Shown here piece after piece: positions 41,804 through 50,205 of a stretch of 64,000 bases of DNA (position 1 is the first letter of the stretch; every line of letters starts with the position of its first letter). The position numbers were made by a program, and so were the translations under genes. This stretch comes from Planomicrobium stackebrandtii (GTDB taxonomy: Bacteria > Bacillota > Bacilli > Bacillales_A > Planococcaceae): NCBI RefSeq assembly GCF_030814955.1, contig NZ_JAUSWB010000003.1, positions 343,583-407,582 of the forward strand, in the 5' to 3' direction. Under the pieces are notes generated by a model, which did not search any database, had not been told where the DNA came from, and was given only the letters and a program-made list of their open reading frames with translations.

Positions 41804-41832
41804 AAAGCTGCTCGCTCTTGAGCAGCTTTTTT
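41804..41832 (+). terminator. Rho-independent terminator
   Basis: AAAGCTGCTC and GAGCAGCTTT form a perfect stem, followed by TTT. It ends the regulator-peptide transcript. Confidence 0.9.
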
Positions 41833-41882
41833 CATTGTCTGGATTCACGTATGATAGAAAATAAAAAGGGGGAAGATTTTTA

Positions 41883-42545
41883 ATGTATAAAAAAACGCAA
41901 TATGTTTTTAATGAAGGCAAGCCGACCTTCGTGGAAGTCCGCCAATACAAAAAAACTGATTTTCCAGCATTGATCGAAATTCAAAAAGAAAGCTTTCCGC
42001 CCCCGTTCCCCCCGGAGCTTTGGTGGAGTGACAAGCAGTTGACGAACCACGTGGAGTTATACCCGGAAGGCGCACTTTGCATCGAGGTCGAAGGAGAAAT
42101 GGCTGGATCGATTACGGCGCTGCTGACTGATTTTGATCCGGTTCATCCCGAACATTCGTGGGCGGAAGCTACAGACAATGGCTCTATCCGCAATCACAAT
42201 CCAGTGGGCAAAACCTTGTACATTGTCGACGTCTGCGTCCGGCCGAAATATCGGTCCTTGAAGTTGGGGCAGCTGTTGATGCAAGCTATGTATGAGCAGG
42301 TCGTGCAGAATGACTTGGAGCGTTTGCTTGGAGGAGGCAGGATGCCTGGATTCCATAAGTATTCTGGACGGCTAACTGCCGAACAATATGCAGCACAAGT
42401 AATAGCGGGGAAAATCAATGATCCGGTCATTTCCTTTTTGCTGCGCTGTGGCCGGACTCCCGTGAGTGTGGTGGCTGATTACCTGGAGGATGAGGAGTCC
42501 GAAGGGTATGCTCTGCTGATGGAATGGAAAAATCCTTTTAAGTGA
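41883..42545 (+). CDS. GNAT family N-acetyltransferase
   Basis: A 220-residue acetyl-CoA-dependent acetyltransferase. The GNAT core is at about residues 20-170: the acceptor-side TDFPALIEIQKESF, the central strand LYIVDVCVRPKYRS and the pyrophosphate loop LKLGQLLMQAMYEQV. AAAAGGGGGAAG precedes the ATG. The C-terminal extension after about residue 150 (GRMPGFHKY...) is seen in a Bacillales-specific branch. Substrate unknown. It is convergent with another, unrelated GNAT gene. Confidence 0.85.
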   Translation: MYKKTQYVFNEGKPTFVEVRQYKKTDFPALIEIQKESFPPPFPPELWWSDKQLTNHVELYPEGALCIEVEGEMAGSITALLTDFDPVHPEHSWAEATDNGSIRNHNPVGKTLYIVDVCVRPKYRSLKLGQLLMQAMYEQVVQNDLERLLGGGRMPGFHKYSGRLTAEQYAAQVIAGKINDPVISFLLRCGRTPVSVVADYLEDEESEGYALLMEWKNPFK

Positions 42546-42616
42546 AATAAGGCATCGGAAAAGCAGCCGTTTTCATATCATACAGTTTTGCAACTAAAAA
42601 CGAATAGAAAGAAAAA

Positions 42617-42647
42617 AACAAGCCTGAGACTTTCCGGCTTGTTTTTG
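42617..42647. terminator. Bidirectional terminator
   Basis: AAACAAGCC and GGCTTGTTT flank an 11-base loop with A- and T-runs on the two sides, between the convergent GNAT genes. Confidence 0.78.
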
Positions 42648-42652
42648 TATGT

Positions 42653-43153
42653 TTATAGATTGAGACGGAAAGCTTTGACCACAATGCCATCGTCCAAAGG
42701 GATAAAGTCGAGTGAAGCAACGCGTTCAAAGCCCATTTTTTCGTAAAGTGCAATGGCATTTTGCATAAAGCTTCCGGTATGAAGCCCGACAAATTTTTGC
42801 TTGCGGATTTTGGAAAGGTCAATGCAATGTTCGACCAATGCCTTGCCGACTCCGCGTGAACGAAAATCAGGGCTGACTGCCAATAACCGGATTTCCGGAT
42901 ACGCAATCGTCTCTTCTTTCCATTCATATGCTTTGGACTCGGCAGGAAACAGCACCACGCTGCCGGCAATTTCTCCGCCGATTTCGGCAACAAACACTTC
43001 AACGCCTGGCTGTTGGTCAGTGTCGGAAGCTAAATTAGCTTTCAGCAACCCCCAATGTTTTTGCGAAAGCTCTTCCTGATAAGGCATGTATGAGGCAAGG
43101 CGCTGCTCTTTCAATAAATGAAATTCATTCCTCTTAGCTTCACGGATCAACAA
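42653..43153 (-). CDS. GNAT family N-acetyltransferase
   Basis: A 166-residue acetyltransferase. It shows the N-terminal helix IREAKRNEFHLLKEQRL, the central strand EIRLLAVSPDFRSRGVGKALVEH with the acetyl-CoA loop, and the C-terminal IALYEKMGFERVASLDF typical of GNAT enzymes. The start is TTG at 43153 with AAAGGAGAT 9 to 10 bases upstream; a second TTG follows at once and could be used instead. Substrate unknown. Confidence 0.85.
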   Translation of the reverse strand: MLIREAKRNEFHLLKEQRLASYMPYQEELSQKHWGLLKANLASDTDQQPGVEVFVAEIGGEIAGSVVLFPAESKAYEWKEETIAYPEIRLLAVSPDFRSRGVGKALVEHCIDLSKIRKQKFVGLHTGSFMQNAIALYEKMGFERVASLDFIPLDDGIVVKAFRLNL

Positions 43154-43347
43154 ATGACCATCTCCTTTTACTTGAAGTTTTCTGCATTGCCAGCGCCACT
43201 CGGGAAAATAAGTAAATCCAAATATCTGGTTTTACCAAAGGCCACAACAGGATATTTTAAAGAGTTGATGCGGAAAATGTTATTCTAGACAAGGTAATTA
43301 TATAGAAATATATTGCATACGACAAGAAAGAAAAAAGGTGGGGGCAC

Positions 43348-43419
43348 ATGAAAACGCATACATATGTAAATTGCATGACGATTAAAAAAATAATGGAATA
43401 TTATTTTTTAATTCATTGA
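43348..43419 (+). CDS. Possible 23-residue leader peptide upstream of ilvD
   Basis: An ATG at 43348 follows a very strong RBS (AAAGGTGGGGG). It encodes a 23-residue peptide starting MKTHTYVN and ending EYYFLIH. It contains no run of Leu, Val or Ile that would suit classical attenuation. Its end overlaps the palindrome and the -35 box of the ilvD promoter, so its transcription would run into that promoter. It could be a real small gene or a chance ORF behind a strong ribosome-binding-like word. Confidence 0.35.
   Translation: MKTHTYVNCMTIKKIMEYYFLIH
43385..43409. promoter_or_regulatory. Perfect 10-bp-arm palindrome upstream of the ilvD promoter
   Basis: AAAAAATAAT, GGAAT, ATTATTTTTT. The dyad lies just upstream of the ilvD -35 box. 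It could be an operator or, as the flanking A/T runs suggest, a bidirectional terminator ending the short transcript that starts before 43348. Confidence 0.6.
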
Positions 43420-43443
43420 ATTCTGACAAATGTGTTCTATAAT
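43416..43443 (+). promoter_or_regulatory. ilvD promoter
   Basis: TTGAAT (43416-43421), 16 bases, TATAAT (43438-43443). It gives an mRNA leader of about 20 bases before the ilvD start, too short for a riboswitch or T-box. A weak CodY-like word (AATTCTGACAAAT) overlaps it. Confidence 0.6.
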
Positions 43444-43470
43444 ATATAGAAAAGAAAGGATAGGATAAAT

Positions 43471-45156
43471 ATGAAAAAAGATTTGCGCATAAACAGCAAG
43501 GTATTTAGTGAAGGGGCAATGAGAGCTCCCAATCGTGCCATGCTGCGGTCTGTAGGCGTGACCGATGAAGATTTCAAAAAACCGATGATTGGTGTCGCCA
43601 GTACGTGGAGTGAAGTGACGCCATGTAACATACATATTGATGACTTGGCAATCAGCGCCAAAAAAGGAGCCAGAGAAGCTGGCGGTGTACCCTTTATTTT
43701 CAATACCATCACAGTTTCCGATGGGATCTCGATGGGAACGGATGGCATGAAATATTCCCTTTCAAGCCGTGATGTTATTGCCGATTCGATTGAAACGGTA
43801 GTAGGTGCAGAAAGCTTGGATGGTTTGGTGGCAATCGGTGGCTGTGACAAGAACATACCGGGTTGTTTAATTGCCATCGCAAACTCTGAAGTGCCGGCTG
43901 TTTTTGTCTACGGAGGGACGATTGCCCCAGGCCGCCACAATGGACAGGACATTGACATCGTTTCTGTTTTTGAAGGCGTTGGCCAGCATAACAACGGTGA
44001 TATCAACAATGATACGCTTCGCAGCATCGAATGTGGCGCATGCCCGGGAGCCGGATCTTGCGGCGGCATGTATACAGCCAATACAATGGCATCAGCTGCA
44101 GAAGCAATGGGAATGAGTTTGCCTGGCAGTTCGTCCAACCCCGCGGTATCGGCGGAAAAGCTGGCAGATTGCGAAAAGGCTGGGGCAGCAGTACATAATC
44201 TACTGGAACTGGATATTTACCCGAAAGACATCATGACCAAAGAGGCATTTGAAAATGCCATTACTGTAGTCATGGCACTTGGCGGATCGACTAATGCCAT
44301 CCTGCATCTGTTGGCAATTGCCCACGCTGCAGAAGTGGATTTGACGATTGACGACTTTAACCGTCTGCAGAAAAAAGTGCCGCATTTGGCCGATTTAAAA
44401 CCGAGCGGAAAATACGTCATGCAGGATCTGCACCGGGTTGGCGGCGTTCAAGCTGTGATGAAAATGCTTCTTGAAGGAGGCTACTTGCACGGGGACTGCA
44501 TGACAGTCACGGGCAAAACGGTAGCCGAAAACCTGCAGGAAGCTCCAGCGTTGCAAGAAGGGCAAAAAGTCATCATGCCTTTCGACAATCCAAAACGCAA
44601 AGATGGTCCGTTGATCGTCCTGAAAGGCAATCTTTCGCCAAGCGGTGCAGTCGCAAAAGTTTCCGGTGTGAAAGTAAAGCGCCACACGGGACCAGCTCGC
44701 GTCTATAACAACGAAAAAGAAGCAACTGAAGCCGTTATGGCCAATGAAATCAATGAAGGCGATGTATTGGTTATCCGCTATGTTGGACCAAAAGGCGGTC
44801 CGGGAATGCCGGAAATGCTGTCAGTATCGGCAATTCTTGTGGGCAAGGGCATGGATGCATCTGTTGCACTCTTGACGGATGGCCGTTTTTCAGGCGGAAC
44901 ACATGGCTTGGTTGTTGGGCACATTGCTCCGGAAGCTCAGGTCGGAGGGCCAATCGGCTTGTTGAAAGAAGGCGATATCGTTACCATCGATTCAGAGCTT
45001 CAGGAAATTTCCATGGATGTTTCTGAATCCGAATTGGAAGAACGGCGCAAGCAATGGATAGCACCGCCACTTCATAGAAAAGGTGTGCTCGGGAAATACG
45101 CGCACAATGTTTCCTGCTCTTCAAAAGGTGCCGTTACCGATTATTTAAATCGTTGA
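43471..45156 (+). CDS. ilvD: Dihydroxy-acid dehydratase
   Basis: A 561-residue Fe-S dehydratase of the IlvD/EDD family, converting 2,3-dihydroxy-isovalerate (or -3-methylvalerate) to the oxo acid in valine and isoleucine synthesis. The cluster Cys residues lie in [10 protein letters not shown] and [19 protein letters not shown], and [11 protein letters not shown] and DGRFSGG are conserved in the C-terminal half. AAAGGATAGG precedes the ATG. It stands alone, apart from other ilv genes, and has its own promoter and terminator. EDD relatives act on sugar acids, and the next operon is a hydroxy-acid type catabolic unit, but this sequence looks like a true IlvD. Confidence 0.92.
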   Translation: MKKDLRINSKVFSEGAMRAPNRAMLRSVGVTDEDFKKPMIGVASTWSEVTPCNIHIDDLAISAKKGAREAGGVPFIFNTITVSDGISMGTDGMKYSLSSRDVIADSIETVVGAESLDGLVAIGGCDKNIPGCLIAIANSEVPAVFVYGGTIAPGRHNGQDIDIVSVFEGVGQHNNGDINNDTLRSIECGACPGAGSCGGMYTANTMASAAEAMGMSLPGSSSNPAVSAEKLADCEKAGAAVHNLLELDIYPKDIMTKEAFENAITVVMALGGSTNAILHLLAIAHAAEVDLTIDDFNRLQKKVPHLADLKPSGKYVMQDLHRVGGVQAVMKMLLEGGYLHGDCMTVTGKTVAENLQEAPALQEGQKVIMPFDNPKRKDGPLIVLKGNLSPSGAVAKVSGVKVKRHTGPARVYNNEKEATEAVMANEINEGDVLVIRYVGPKGGPGMPEMLSVSAILVGKGMDASVALLTDGRFSGGTHGLVVGHIAPEAQVGGPIGLLKEGDIVTIDSELQEISMDVSESELEERRKQWIAPPLHRKGVLGKYAHNVSCSSKGAVTDYLNR

Positions 45157-45212
45157 ATATTTATAACTTAGCGGATTTCGTTTTTATGTGACAAAGACTT
45201 TTAAAATATGAT

Positions 45213-45250
45213 TCAGCAGGATTTTCTTCAATCCTGCTGAGCTATTTTAA
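45213..45250 (+). terminator. Terminator of ilvD
   Basis: TCAGCAGGAT, eight bases, ATCCTGCTGA, followed by a T-rich stretch. Confidence 0.75.
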
Positions 45251-45296
45251 TTAGAAAAGTCTGAATATTAAATCTTTTTTTACCATAGGATTATTG

Positions 45297-45310
45297 TGCA
45301 AACGCTTTAA
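45297..45310 (+). promoter_or_regulatory. cre-like site before the TRAP operon
   Basis: TGCAAACGCTTTAA carries the AAACGCTTT core of a cre site with two deviations from consensus. It lies about 190 bases upstream of the TRAP binding-protein gene. CcpA control is inferred and weak. Confidence 0.35.
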
Positions 45311-45414
45311 AAGACGACGTATTTAAAGTTCTATTGAATTCAGGAAATCGTTCCAATTAATATAGGAAAATTAGTTTTTTACGAAAGTTGTCTCAGCACA
45401 GGCACGTTGGAAAA

Positions 45415-45433
45415 ATCCGTTTTGCTAACGGAT
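45415..45433. promoter_or_regulatory. Inverted repeat before the TRAP operon
   Basis: ATCCGTT, five bases, AACGGAT: a perfect 7-bp dyad 64 bases before the binding-protein gene. No regulator gene is next to this operon, so the factor that might bind is unknown. The rest of 45251-45497 shows no gene. Confidence 0.5.
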
Positions 45434-45497
45434 AGATCTCATAATGCAGTGCGGTCGGGATGGCAAATGGAGCAATATCAAAAAGGGGGAAACGAAG

Positions 45498-46511
45498 ATG
45501 GCGAAAAAGAAGTTTGGATTTGTTTCAGTAATGTTAGCAGGTACTTTGGCCTTAACGGCTTGCGGAGGAGCTGACAGCGATTCATCATCAGGCGAAGAAG
45601 GATCGGGAGAAACGTATGTTTTGCAGGCTGGGCACTCATTGCCCGATGACCATCCTTACCACCTTGGATTTTTAGAGATGGCGGAAGCTGTTGAGGAGCG
45701 GACTGACGGGCAAGTAACAATTGAAGTTTTTGCAAACAGTGAAATCGGGGCAGAACGTGAATTGACAGAAGGCATGGGATTGGGAACAGTCGATTTGGTC
45801 GTTTCTTCAACAGCTCCTGTTACGAACTTTGTTCCGGAATTAGGGGTATTGGATGTGCCATTCCTTTTCCAGGACCGGGAATCGGCCGTGGAGATTTTAG
45901 AAGGGGACATTGGTGATGAATTGTTCGCTAAAATGGAAGAAAATGGAATTATCGGTTTGTCATGGGGAGAAAATGGCTATCGCCACATCACCAATGCCAT
46001 TCGCCCAATTGAAACACCGGAAGATTTAGAAGGCCTGAAAATCAGAACACAGGAAAACGAAATTCATTTAGCCGCATTTGAGGCATTGGGCGCACAGCCG
46101 ACTCCAATGGCTTGGACTGAAGCAATCACCGCGTTGCAGCAAGGCGTGGTAGATGCACAGGAAAATCCAGCAATTGTTGCGGACCAGTTCAGTCTATATG
46201 ATGCAAACCAAAAATATATGAGTTTAACAGGACATGTTTATTCGGTAGCTATTTACATGATGAGCCAGCAGACTTACGATGAATTGCCGGAAGAGTTGCG
46301 GGATATCGTTATGGAAGAAGGCCAGAAAGCCGGAGCCAGAGAGCGTGACCTGATTGTCGAGATGGAAGAAGAATCCATTCAGACGCTGAAGGATAACGGT
46401 GTGGAAATTATTGAAGATATTGATACTGCGCCATTCCAAGAAGCTGTACAGCCTGTCTATGAAACAATTGAACACCAGGATCTATTAAATGAGATTTTGG
46501 ACGCTCAGTAA
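45498..46511 (+). CDS. dctP: TRAP transporter substrate-binding protein (DctP type)
   Basis: A 337-residue secreted binding protein of the TRAP family. The signal peptide has a lipobox-like LTACG (Cys near residue 22), unusual for the Gram-negative type but normal for Gram-positives that keep the protein as a lipoprotein. The DctP core includes GHSLPDDHPYHLGFLEMAE and the conserved GLKIRTQENEIHLAAFEALGAQPTPM, with the Arg that binds a carboxylate. AAAGGGGGAAACG precedes the ATG at 45498; an upstream in-frame ATG has no RBS. It begins a dctPQM operon with dehydrogenases, so the ligand is probably a hydroxy acid or sugar acid. Confidence 0.9.
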   Translation: MAKKKFGFVSVMLAGTLALTACGGADSDSSSGEEGSGETYVLQAGHSLPDDHPYHLGFLEMAEAVEERTDGQVTIEVFANSEIGAERELTEGMGLGTVDLVVSSTAPVTNFVPELGVLDVPFLFQDRESAVEILEGDIGDELFAKMEENGIIGLSWGENGYRHITNAIRPIETPEDLEGLKIRTQENEIHLAAFEALGAQPTPMAWTEAITALQQGVVDAQENPAIVADQFSLYDANQKYMSLTGHVYSVAIYMMSQQTYDELPEELRDIVMEEGQKAGARERDLIVEMEEESIQTLKDNGVEIIEDIDTAPFQEAVQPVYETIEHQDLLNEILDAQ

Positions 46512-46540
46512 AACAAATGATCAACTAAAGAAAATCTGAA

Positions 46541-46568
46541 AAAGAGAGAAATCATTCTCTCTTTTTTA
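46541..46568 (+). terminator. Intra-operon hairpin after dctP
   Basis: AAAGAGAGAA, four bases, TTCTCTCTTT, then T-rich. It lies 30 bases after dctP and before dctQ, where partial termination would leave more binding protein than membrane subunit. Confidence 0.7.
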
Positions 46569-46584
46569 TATCGGGGGAAGGACG

Positions 46585-47055
46585 ATGAACAAATTAATCG
46601 GCTATATGAATTTTGGCATTAAACATGTCTTGAACATTATTATGGGTCTGCTGGTTACGGTTGTTTTTCTTCAGGTTATTTTCCGGTTCATACTGAATTC
46701 ACCGCTTGCCTGGACCGAAGAATTGGCACGATACAGCTTGATTTGGCTGACGTTTTTAGGTGCAGCTTATGCGATGTCGACAAAAGCTCATATCGGTATG
46801 GAGTTTTTTGTTAATTTGTTTGGCGTTTCTGTTCGTAAAGCGCTGTATATTGCAGCAACGTTCGCAAGTTTGCTTTTTTTCCTGCTGATGGTAATAGAAG
46901 GCTATGACTTGGCAATGCAGGGAATGTCTCAAACGTCACCGGTCCTGCGGATTCCAATGGGGATGATTTATATGATCATTCCAGTAAGCGGAGTGGTTTT
47001 GATCATCAATATGGCCTCGCAATTTTCAAAAGACTTTAAAAGCGGGGGTGTTTGA
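46585..47055 (+). CDS. dctQ: TRAP transporter small membrane subunit (DctQ type)
   Basis: A 156-residue protein with four hydrophobic helices, the usual DctQ topology. It shows the conserved WTEELARYSLIWLTFLGAAYA stretch near residues 38-58. GGGGGAAGG lies before the ATG. It overlaps no gene; the DctM start lies 2 bases after its stop. It joins DctM as the membrane part of the importer. Confidence 0.9.
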   Translation: MNKLIGYMNFGIKHVLNIIMGLLVTVVFLQVIFRFILNSPLAWTEELARYSLIWLTFLGAAYAMSTKAHIGMEFFVNLFGVSVRKALYIAATFASLLFFLLMVIEGYDLAMQGMSQTSPVLRIPMGMIYMIIPVSGVVLIINMASQFSKDFKSGGV

Positions 47056-47057
47056 AG

Positions 47058-48326
47058 ATGGCATTGGTGCTGTTTATTTTATTGATGGCTTTATTTTTAA
47101 TTAATGTTCCAATTGCAGTGGCGCTTGGTCTCGCTTCTACTCTCGTGTTTTTTATCGATGGCAACGTTTCTTTGATCGTCATTATTCAGCGGATGTTCAA
47201 TTCGGTTGACTCGTTTCCTTTAATGGCTATTCCCTTTTTCATTCTTGCCGGTAAATTGATGGAAAGCGGCGGGATTTCCCGGCGTCTGATTCATCTGGCC
47301 AATGTGATTTTTGGCCGTGTCAAAGGAGGGCTTGGCATTGTGTCGATCGTTGCCTGCGCCTTTTTCGCCGCCATTTCGGGTTCTGCTGCTGCTACAACTG
47401 CGGCAGTAGGGGCTTTGATGATTCCGGCAATGGTCAATAAAGGGTATGACAAAAGTTTTGCGACCGCCATCCAGGCAGCAGGCGGAACCATCGGCATCAT
47501 GATTCCACCAAGTGTACCGCTGGTGCTTTACGGTGTAGCAGCTGGGGTTTCCGTCAGTGAATTATTTATCGCAGGAATCGTACCTGGTTTGTTCGTTATG
47601 GTTTCGCTGATCCTACTGGTTTACCTGATTTCCTTGAAAGAAGGATATGGCGGAGGCGAAAAGTTCGGCTTCAAAGATTTCTTTAAGGCATTTCTCGATG
47701 CTTTTTTGGCATTGATGATGCCAGTGATCATTTTAGGTGGTATTTACGGAGGGATTTTCACACCGACAGAAGCTGCAGTTGTGGCAGTAGTTTACGGATT
47801 AATCGTCGGGGTCTTTATTTACCGTGAAATCAAGTTGGCAGATTTGTCGAAGATTTTTTCTTCCTCTGTTGTAGTGACAGCAGTCATCATGTTCATAATC
47901 GCAGGGGCTTCCGTATTCGGCTACTATTTGACGCGGCAGCGCATCCCCGCAGAACTGACCGAGTTGATGCTTAGTGTGACGGATAATTGGATCATAGCTT
48001 TATTAATCATCAACTTGCTGTTACTAATTTGTGGTGTTTTTCTGGAAACTTCAGCAGCCATCATTATTTTAACGCCAATTCTCGTACCAATTGCCAACGC
48101 TCTTGGAATTGATCTTGTGCATTTCGGCATTATCATGATTGTCAATCTGGGAATTGGGTTTATCACACCACCAGTCGGCGTCAATTTATTTGTTGCGGCG
48201 AACATTGCAGGGACGAAGTTTGAAAGTCTGCTGAAAGCGATTGTTCCATTTATCCTGATTATGATTGTTGATGTACTCATTATTTCGTTTATTCCAGGAA
48301 TCAGTTTATTCCTTCTTGGAGATTAA
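47058..48326 (+). CDS. dctM: TRAP transporter large membrane subunit (DctM type)
   Basis: A 422-residue protein with about 12 hydrophobic helices, the Na+-driven transport subunit. Family stretches such as FPLMAIPFFILAGKLMESG, SGSAAATTAAVGALMIPAM and GFITPPVGVNLFVAA are seen. GGGGGTG lies 8 bases before the ATG at 47058; a TTG two codons earlier overlaps the dctQ stop and has no good RBS spacing. It is followed by a tartrate/D-malate-type dehydrogenase 18 bases downstream, which argues for a C4 hydroxy-acid substrate. Confidence 0.92.
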   Translation: MALVLFILLMALFLINVPIAVALGLASTLVFFIDGNVSLIVIIQRMFNSVDSFPLMAIPFFILAGKLMESGGISRRLIHLANVIFGRVKGGLGIVSIVACAFFAAISGSAAATTAAVGALMIPAMVNKGYDKSFATAIQAAGGTIGIMIPPSVPLVLYGVAAGVSVSELFIAGIVPGLFVMVSLILLVYLISLKEGYGGGEKFGFKDFFKAFLDAFLALMMPVIILGGIYGGIFTPTEAAVVAVVYGLIVGVFIYREIKLADLSKIFSSSVVVTAVIMFIIAGASVFGYYLTRQRIPAELTELMLSVTDNWIIALLIINLLLLICGVFLETSAAIIILTPILVPIANALGIDLVHFGIIMIVNLGIGFITPPVGVNLFVAANIAGTKFESLLKAIVPFILIMIVDVLIISFIPGISLFLLGD

Positions 48327-48344
48327 ATAATTGGAGGAGAGTTT

Positions 48345-49418
48345 ATGACAGCTTATCAAATAGCGGTGCTTCCCGGAGACGGGATTGGACCGGACGTCAC
48401 AAAAGAAGCAGTGAAAGTTTTGGAAGCGTTAAAGCAGCAGGATGCCACTTTCAATATTGAGTTTAGAGAATTTGAATGGGGCAGTGAGTATTACTTGAAA
48501 CACGGGCATATTATGCCCTCAAATGGGTTGGAGCAACTCAGGGAATTTGATGCGATTCTGTTTGGTGCAGTGGGAGACAAAAGGGTGCCGGATGAAGTGA
48601 CTATCTGGGAGCTGATTATGCCGATCCGCAAAAACTTTCAGCAATACGTTAATATGCGTCCGATCAGACGCTTGGCGGGCATTGAATCTCCATTGAAAAA
48701 TGATCAGCCGATTGACTTTATGGTGTTCCGTGAAAATGCAGAAGGGGAATATTCGAATATTGGCGGCCGGCTATACCAGCAGCAATCGCAGGAAATGGCG
48801 ATACAAAATACAGTCATCACCAAACAGGGTGTCGAGCGCATTGCCAAATATGCATTCGAATACGCCAAAAAAAATAATAAATCCAAAGTTACCAGTGCCA
48901 CTAAATCCAATGCCATCATCCATTCGATGAAGCTGTGGGATGAGGTGGTCGAAGCGGTGGCGAAAGATTACGGCGATATCGAACTCGAAAGCAACTTCAT
49001 CGATGCCCTGGCCGCTTATTTTGTCATGCGTCCGGAGTCATTTGAAGTGGTAATTGCTTCAAATCTATTCGGAGATATTTTAACGGATCTCGGAGCGGCA
49101 CTAGTTGGGGGATTGGGTGTATCGCCATCCGGCAATATCAACCCCGAAGGCGAATTCCCTTCCATGTTCGAAGCTATTCACGGTTCGGCACCGGACATTG
49201 CAGGCAAAGGAATCGCCAACCCGATCGCCCAAATATGGTCAGCTGCTTTAATGCTGGATCATTTAGGGCGTACGGACCTGTCCACAGCAATTGTTGAAGC
49301 CATCGAACAGGTACTCCAAGAAGGAAAGGTGCTGACACCGGATCTCGGAGGCAATTCCACGACGCAGCAAGTCGGATCAGCAATTGCAGAAAAGCTTAAA
49401 CAGCTCGTAACCAAATAG
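48345..49418 (+). CDS. Tartrate/D-malate dehydrogenase-type decarboxylating dehydrogenase
   Basis: A 357-residue beta-decarboxylating dehydrogenase of the isocitrate/isopropylmalate dehydrogenase family. It opens AVLPGDGIGPDVTKEAVKVL, has the FGAVGDKRVPDEVTIWELI region typical of the tartrate/D-malate branch instead of the leuB one, and ends with NPIAQIWSAALMLDHLG. Family members oxidise D-malate, tartrate or related acids with NAD and Mg2+/Mn2+. GGAGGAG precedes the ATG. It lies between a TRAP importer and SDR/ALDH genes. It is not LeuB: no leu genes are near. Confidence 0.88.
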   Translation: MTAYQIAVLPGDGIGPDVTKEAVKVLEALKQQDATFNIEFREFEWGSEYYLKHGHIMPSNGLEQLREFDAILFGAVGDKRVPDEVTIWELIMPIRKNFQQYVNMRPIRRLAGIESPLKNDQPIDFMVFRENAEGEYSNIGGRLYQQQSQEMAIQNTVITKQGVERIAKYAFEYAKKNNKSKVTSATKSNAIIHSMKLWDEVVEAVAKDYGDIELESNFIDALAAYFVMRPESFEVVIASNLFGDILTDLGAALVGGLGVSPSGNINPEGEFPSMFEAIHGSAPDIAGKGIANPIAQIWSAALMLDHLGRTDLSTAIVEAIEQVLQEGKVLTPDLGGNSTTQQVGSAIAEKLKQLVTK

Positions 49419-49430
49419 GAGGAGATTTGA

Positions 49431-50186
49431 ATGAACGTAGACAATAAAGTAGCGATTGTCACCGGTGCCGGCGGCGGAATGGGCAAAGTGGTCGTTGAGC
49501 AATTTCTCGCACAAGGAGCAAAAGTGGCAGGCATCGACATCCAAGTCGATGGGCTAGCTGAACTTGAAACTCAATACCCGGGCCAGTTGCTGGTCATCGA
49601 AGGCAATTTAACGGACGAACAGAGTGTAGAAGACGCAGTTAAAAAAACTGCCGAGCTGTTCGGGCAGGTCGATGTATTGGCAAACGTCGCCGGGATTGCA
49701 CAGGCGGCTACTGATATTGAAAATGTGTCCTTGAAGGATTGGGAACGCATCATGTCGATCAATTCAACAGCCGTTTTTTTAACTTCACGTGCAGTCGTGC
49801 CTTATATGAAACAGCAGAATAGCGGCTCAATCATCAATATCGCCTCTGTTTCTGTCGATCGCCCACGTCCGGGATTGAATGCCTATGTAGCTTCTAAGGG
49901 CGCGACGATTTCGTTGACAAAAGCGCTGGCCATTGAATTGGCGCCTTACAATATTCGGGTTAATGCGATCAACCCTGGCCCAGCTGATACGAAGATGCTG
50001 GGGGAATTTACAGCAGCGGGCAGTGATGAAGGCGAAGCCAAAGAAAATATATTCCGCAAAAGCGTGCCGCTGGGTGACTTGATCACTCCGGAGGCGATTG
50101 CCAATTGTGTATTGTATCTCAGTTCCGACTTGGCAAAAATGATGACGGGCAGTGTAGTGAATGTCGACGGAGGACGCGGAATCTAA
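49431..50186 (+). CDS. Short-chain dehydrogenase/reductase
   Basis: A 251-residue classical SDR. The cofactor motif is TGAGGGMG (11-18), and the triad is Ser139, Tyr152 and Lys156. The usual NNAG motif reads NVAG here (85-88), an uncommon but known variant. Asp36 suggests NAD(H). GGAGGAG precedes the ATG, and the gene starts 12 bases after the upstream dehydrogenase and ends 19 bases before the ALDH gene, so all belong to the TRAP operon. Substrate: probably a hydroxy acid or aldehyde intermediate; not readable. Confidence 0.88.
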   Translation: MNVDNKVAIVTGAGGGMGKVVVEQFLAQGAKVAGIDIQVDGLAELETQYPGQLLVIEGNLTDEQSVEDAVKKTAELFGQVDVLANVAGIAQAATDIENVSLKDWERIMSINSTAVFLTSRAVVPYMKQQNSGSIINIASVSVDRPRPGLNAYVASKGATISLTKALAIELAPYNIRVNAINPGPADTKMLGEFTAAGSDEGEAKENIFRKSVPLGDLITPEAIANCVLYLSSDLAKMMTGSVVNVDGGRGI

Positions 50187-50205
50187 TTGAAAAGAGGCGC
50201 AAAAA

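Noticed and set aside
42538..43002. 154-codon minus-strand frame overlapping the second GNAT gene
   Set aside because: Shares the strand and region with the GNAT gene at 42653-43153, whose frame shows the acetyl-CoA motifs; this one shows none.
43348..43419. Classical branched-chain amino-acid attenuator before ilvD
   Set aside because: The small peptide has no run of Leu, Val or Ile codons, and the ilvD promoter lies downstream of it.
48345..49418. 3-isopropylmalate dehydrogenase (leuB) for the gene after dctM
   Set aside because: The FGAVGDKRVPDEVTIWELI region and the TRAP/ALDH context fit the tartrate/D-malate branch, and no leu genes are near.
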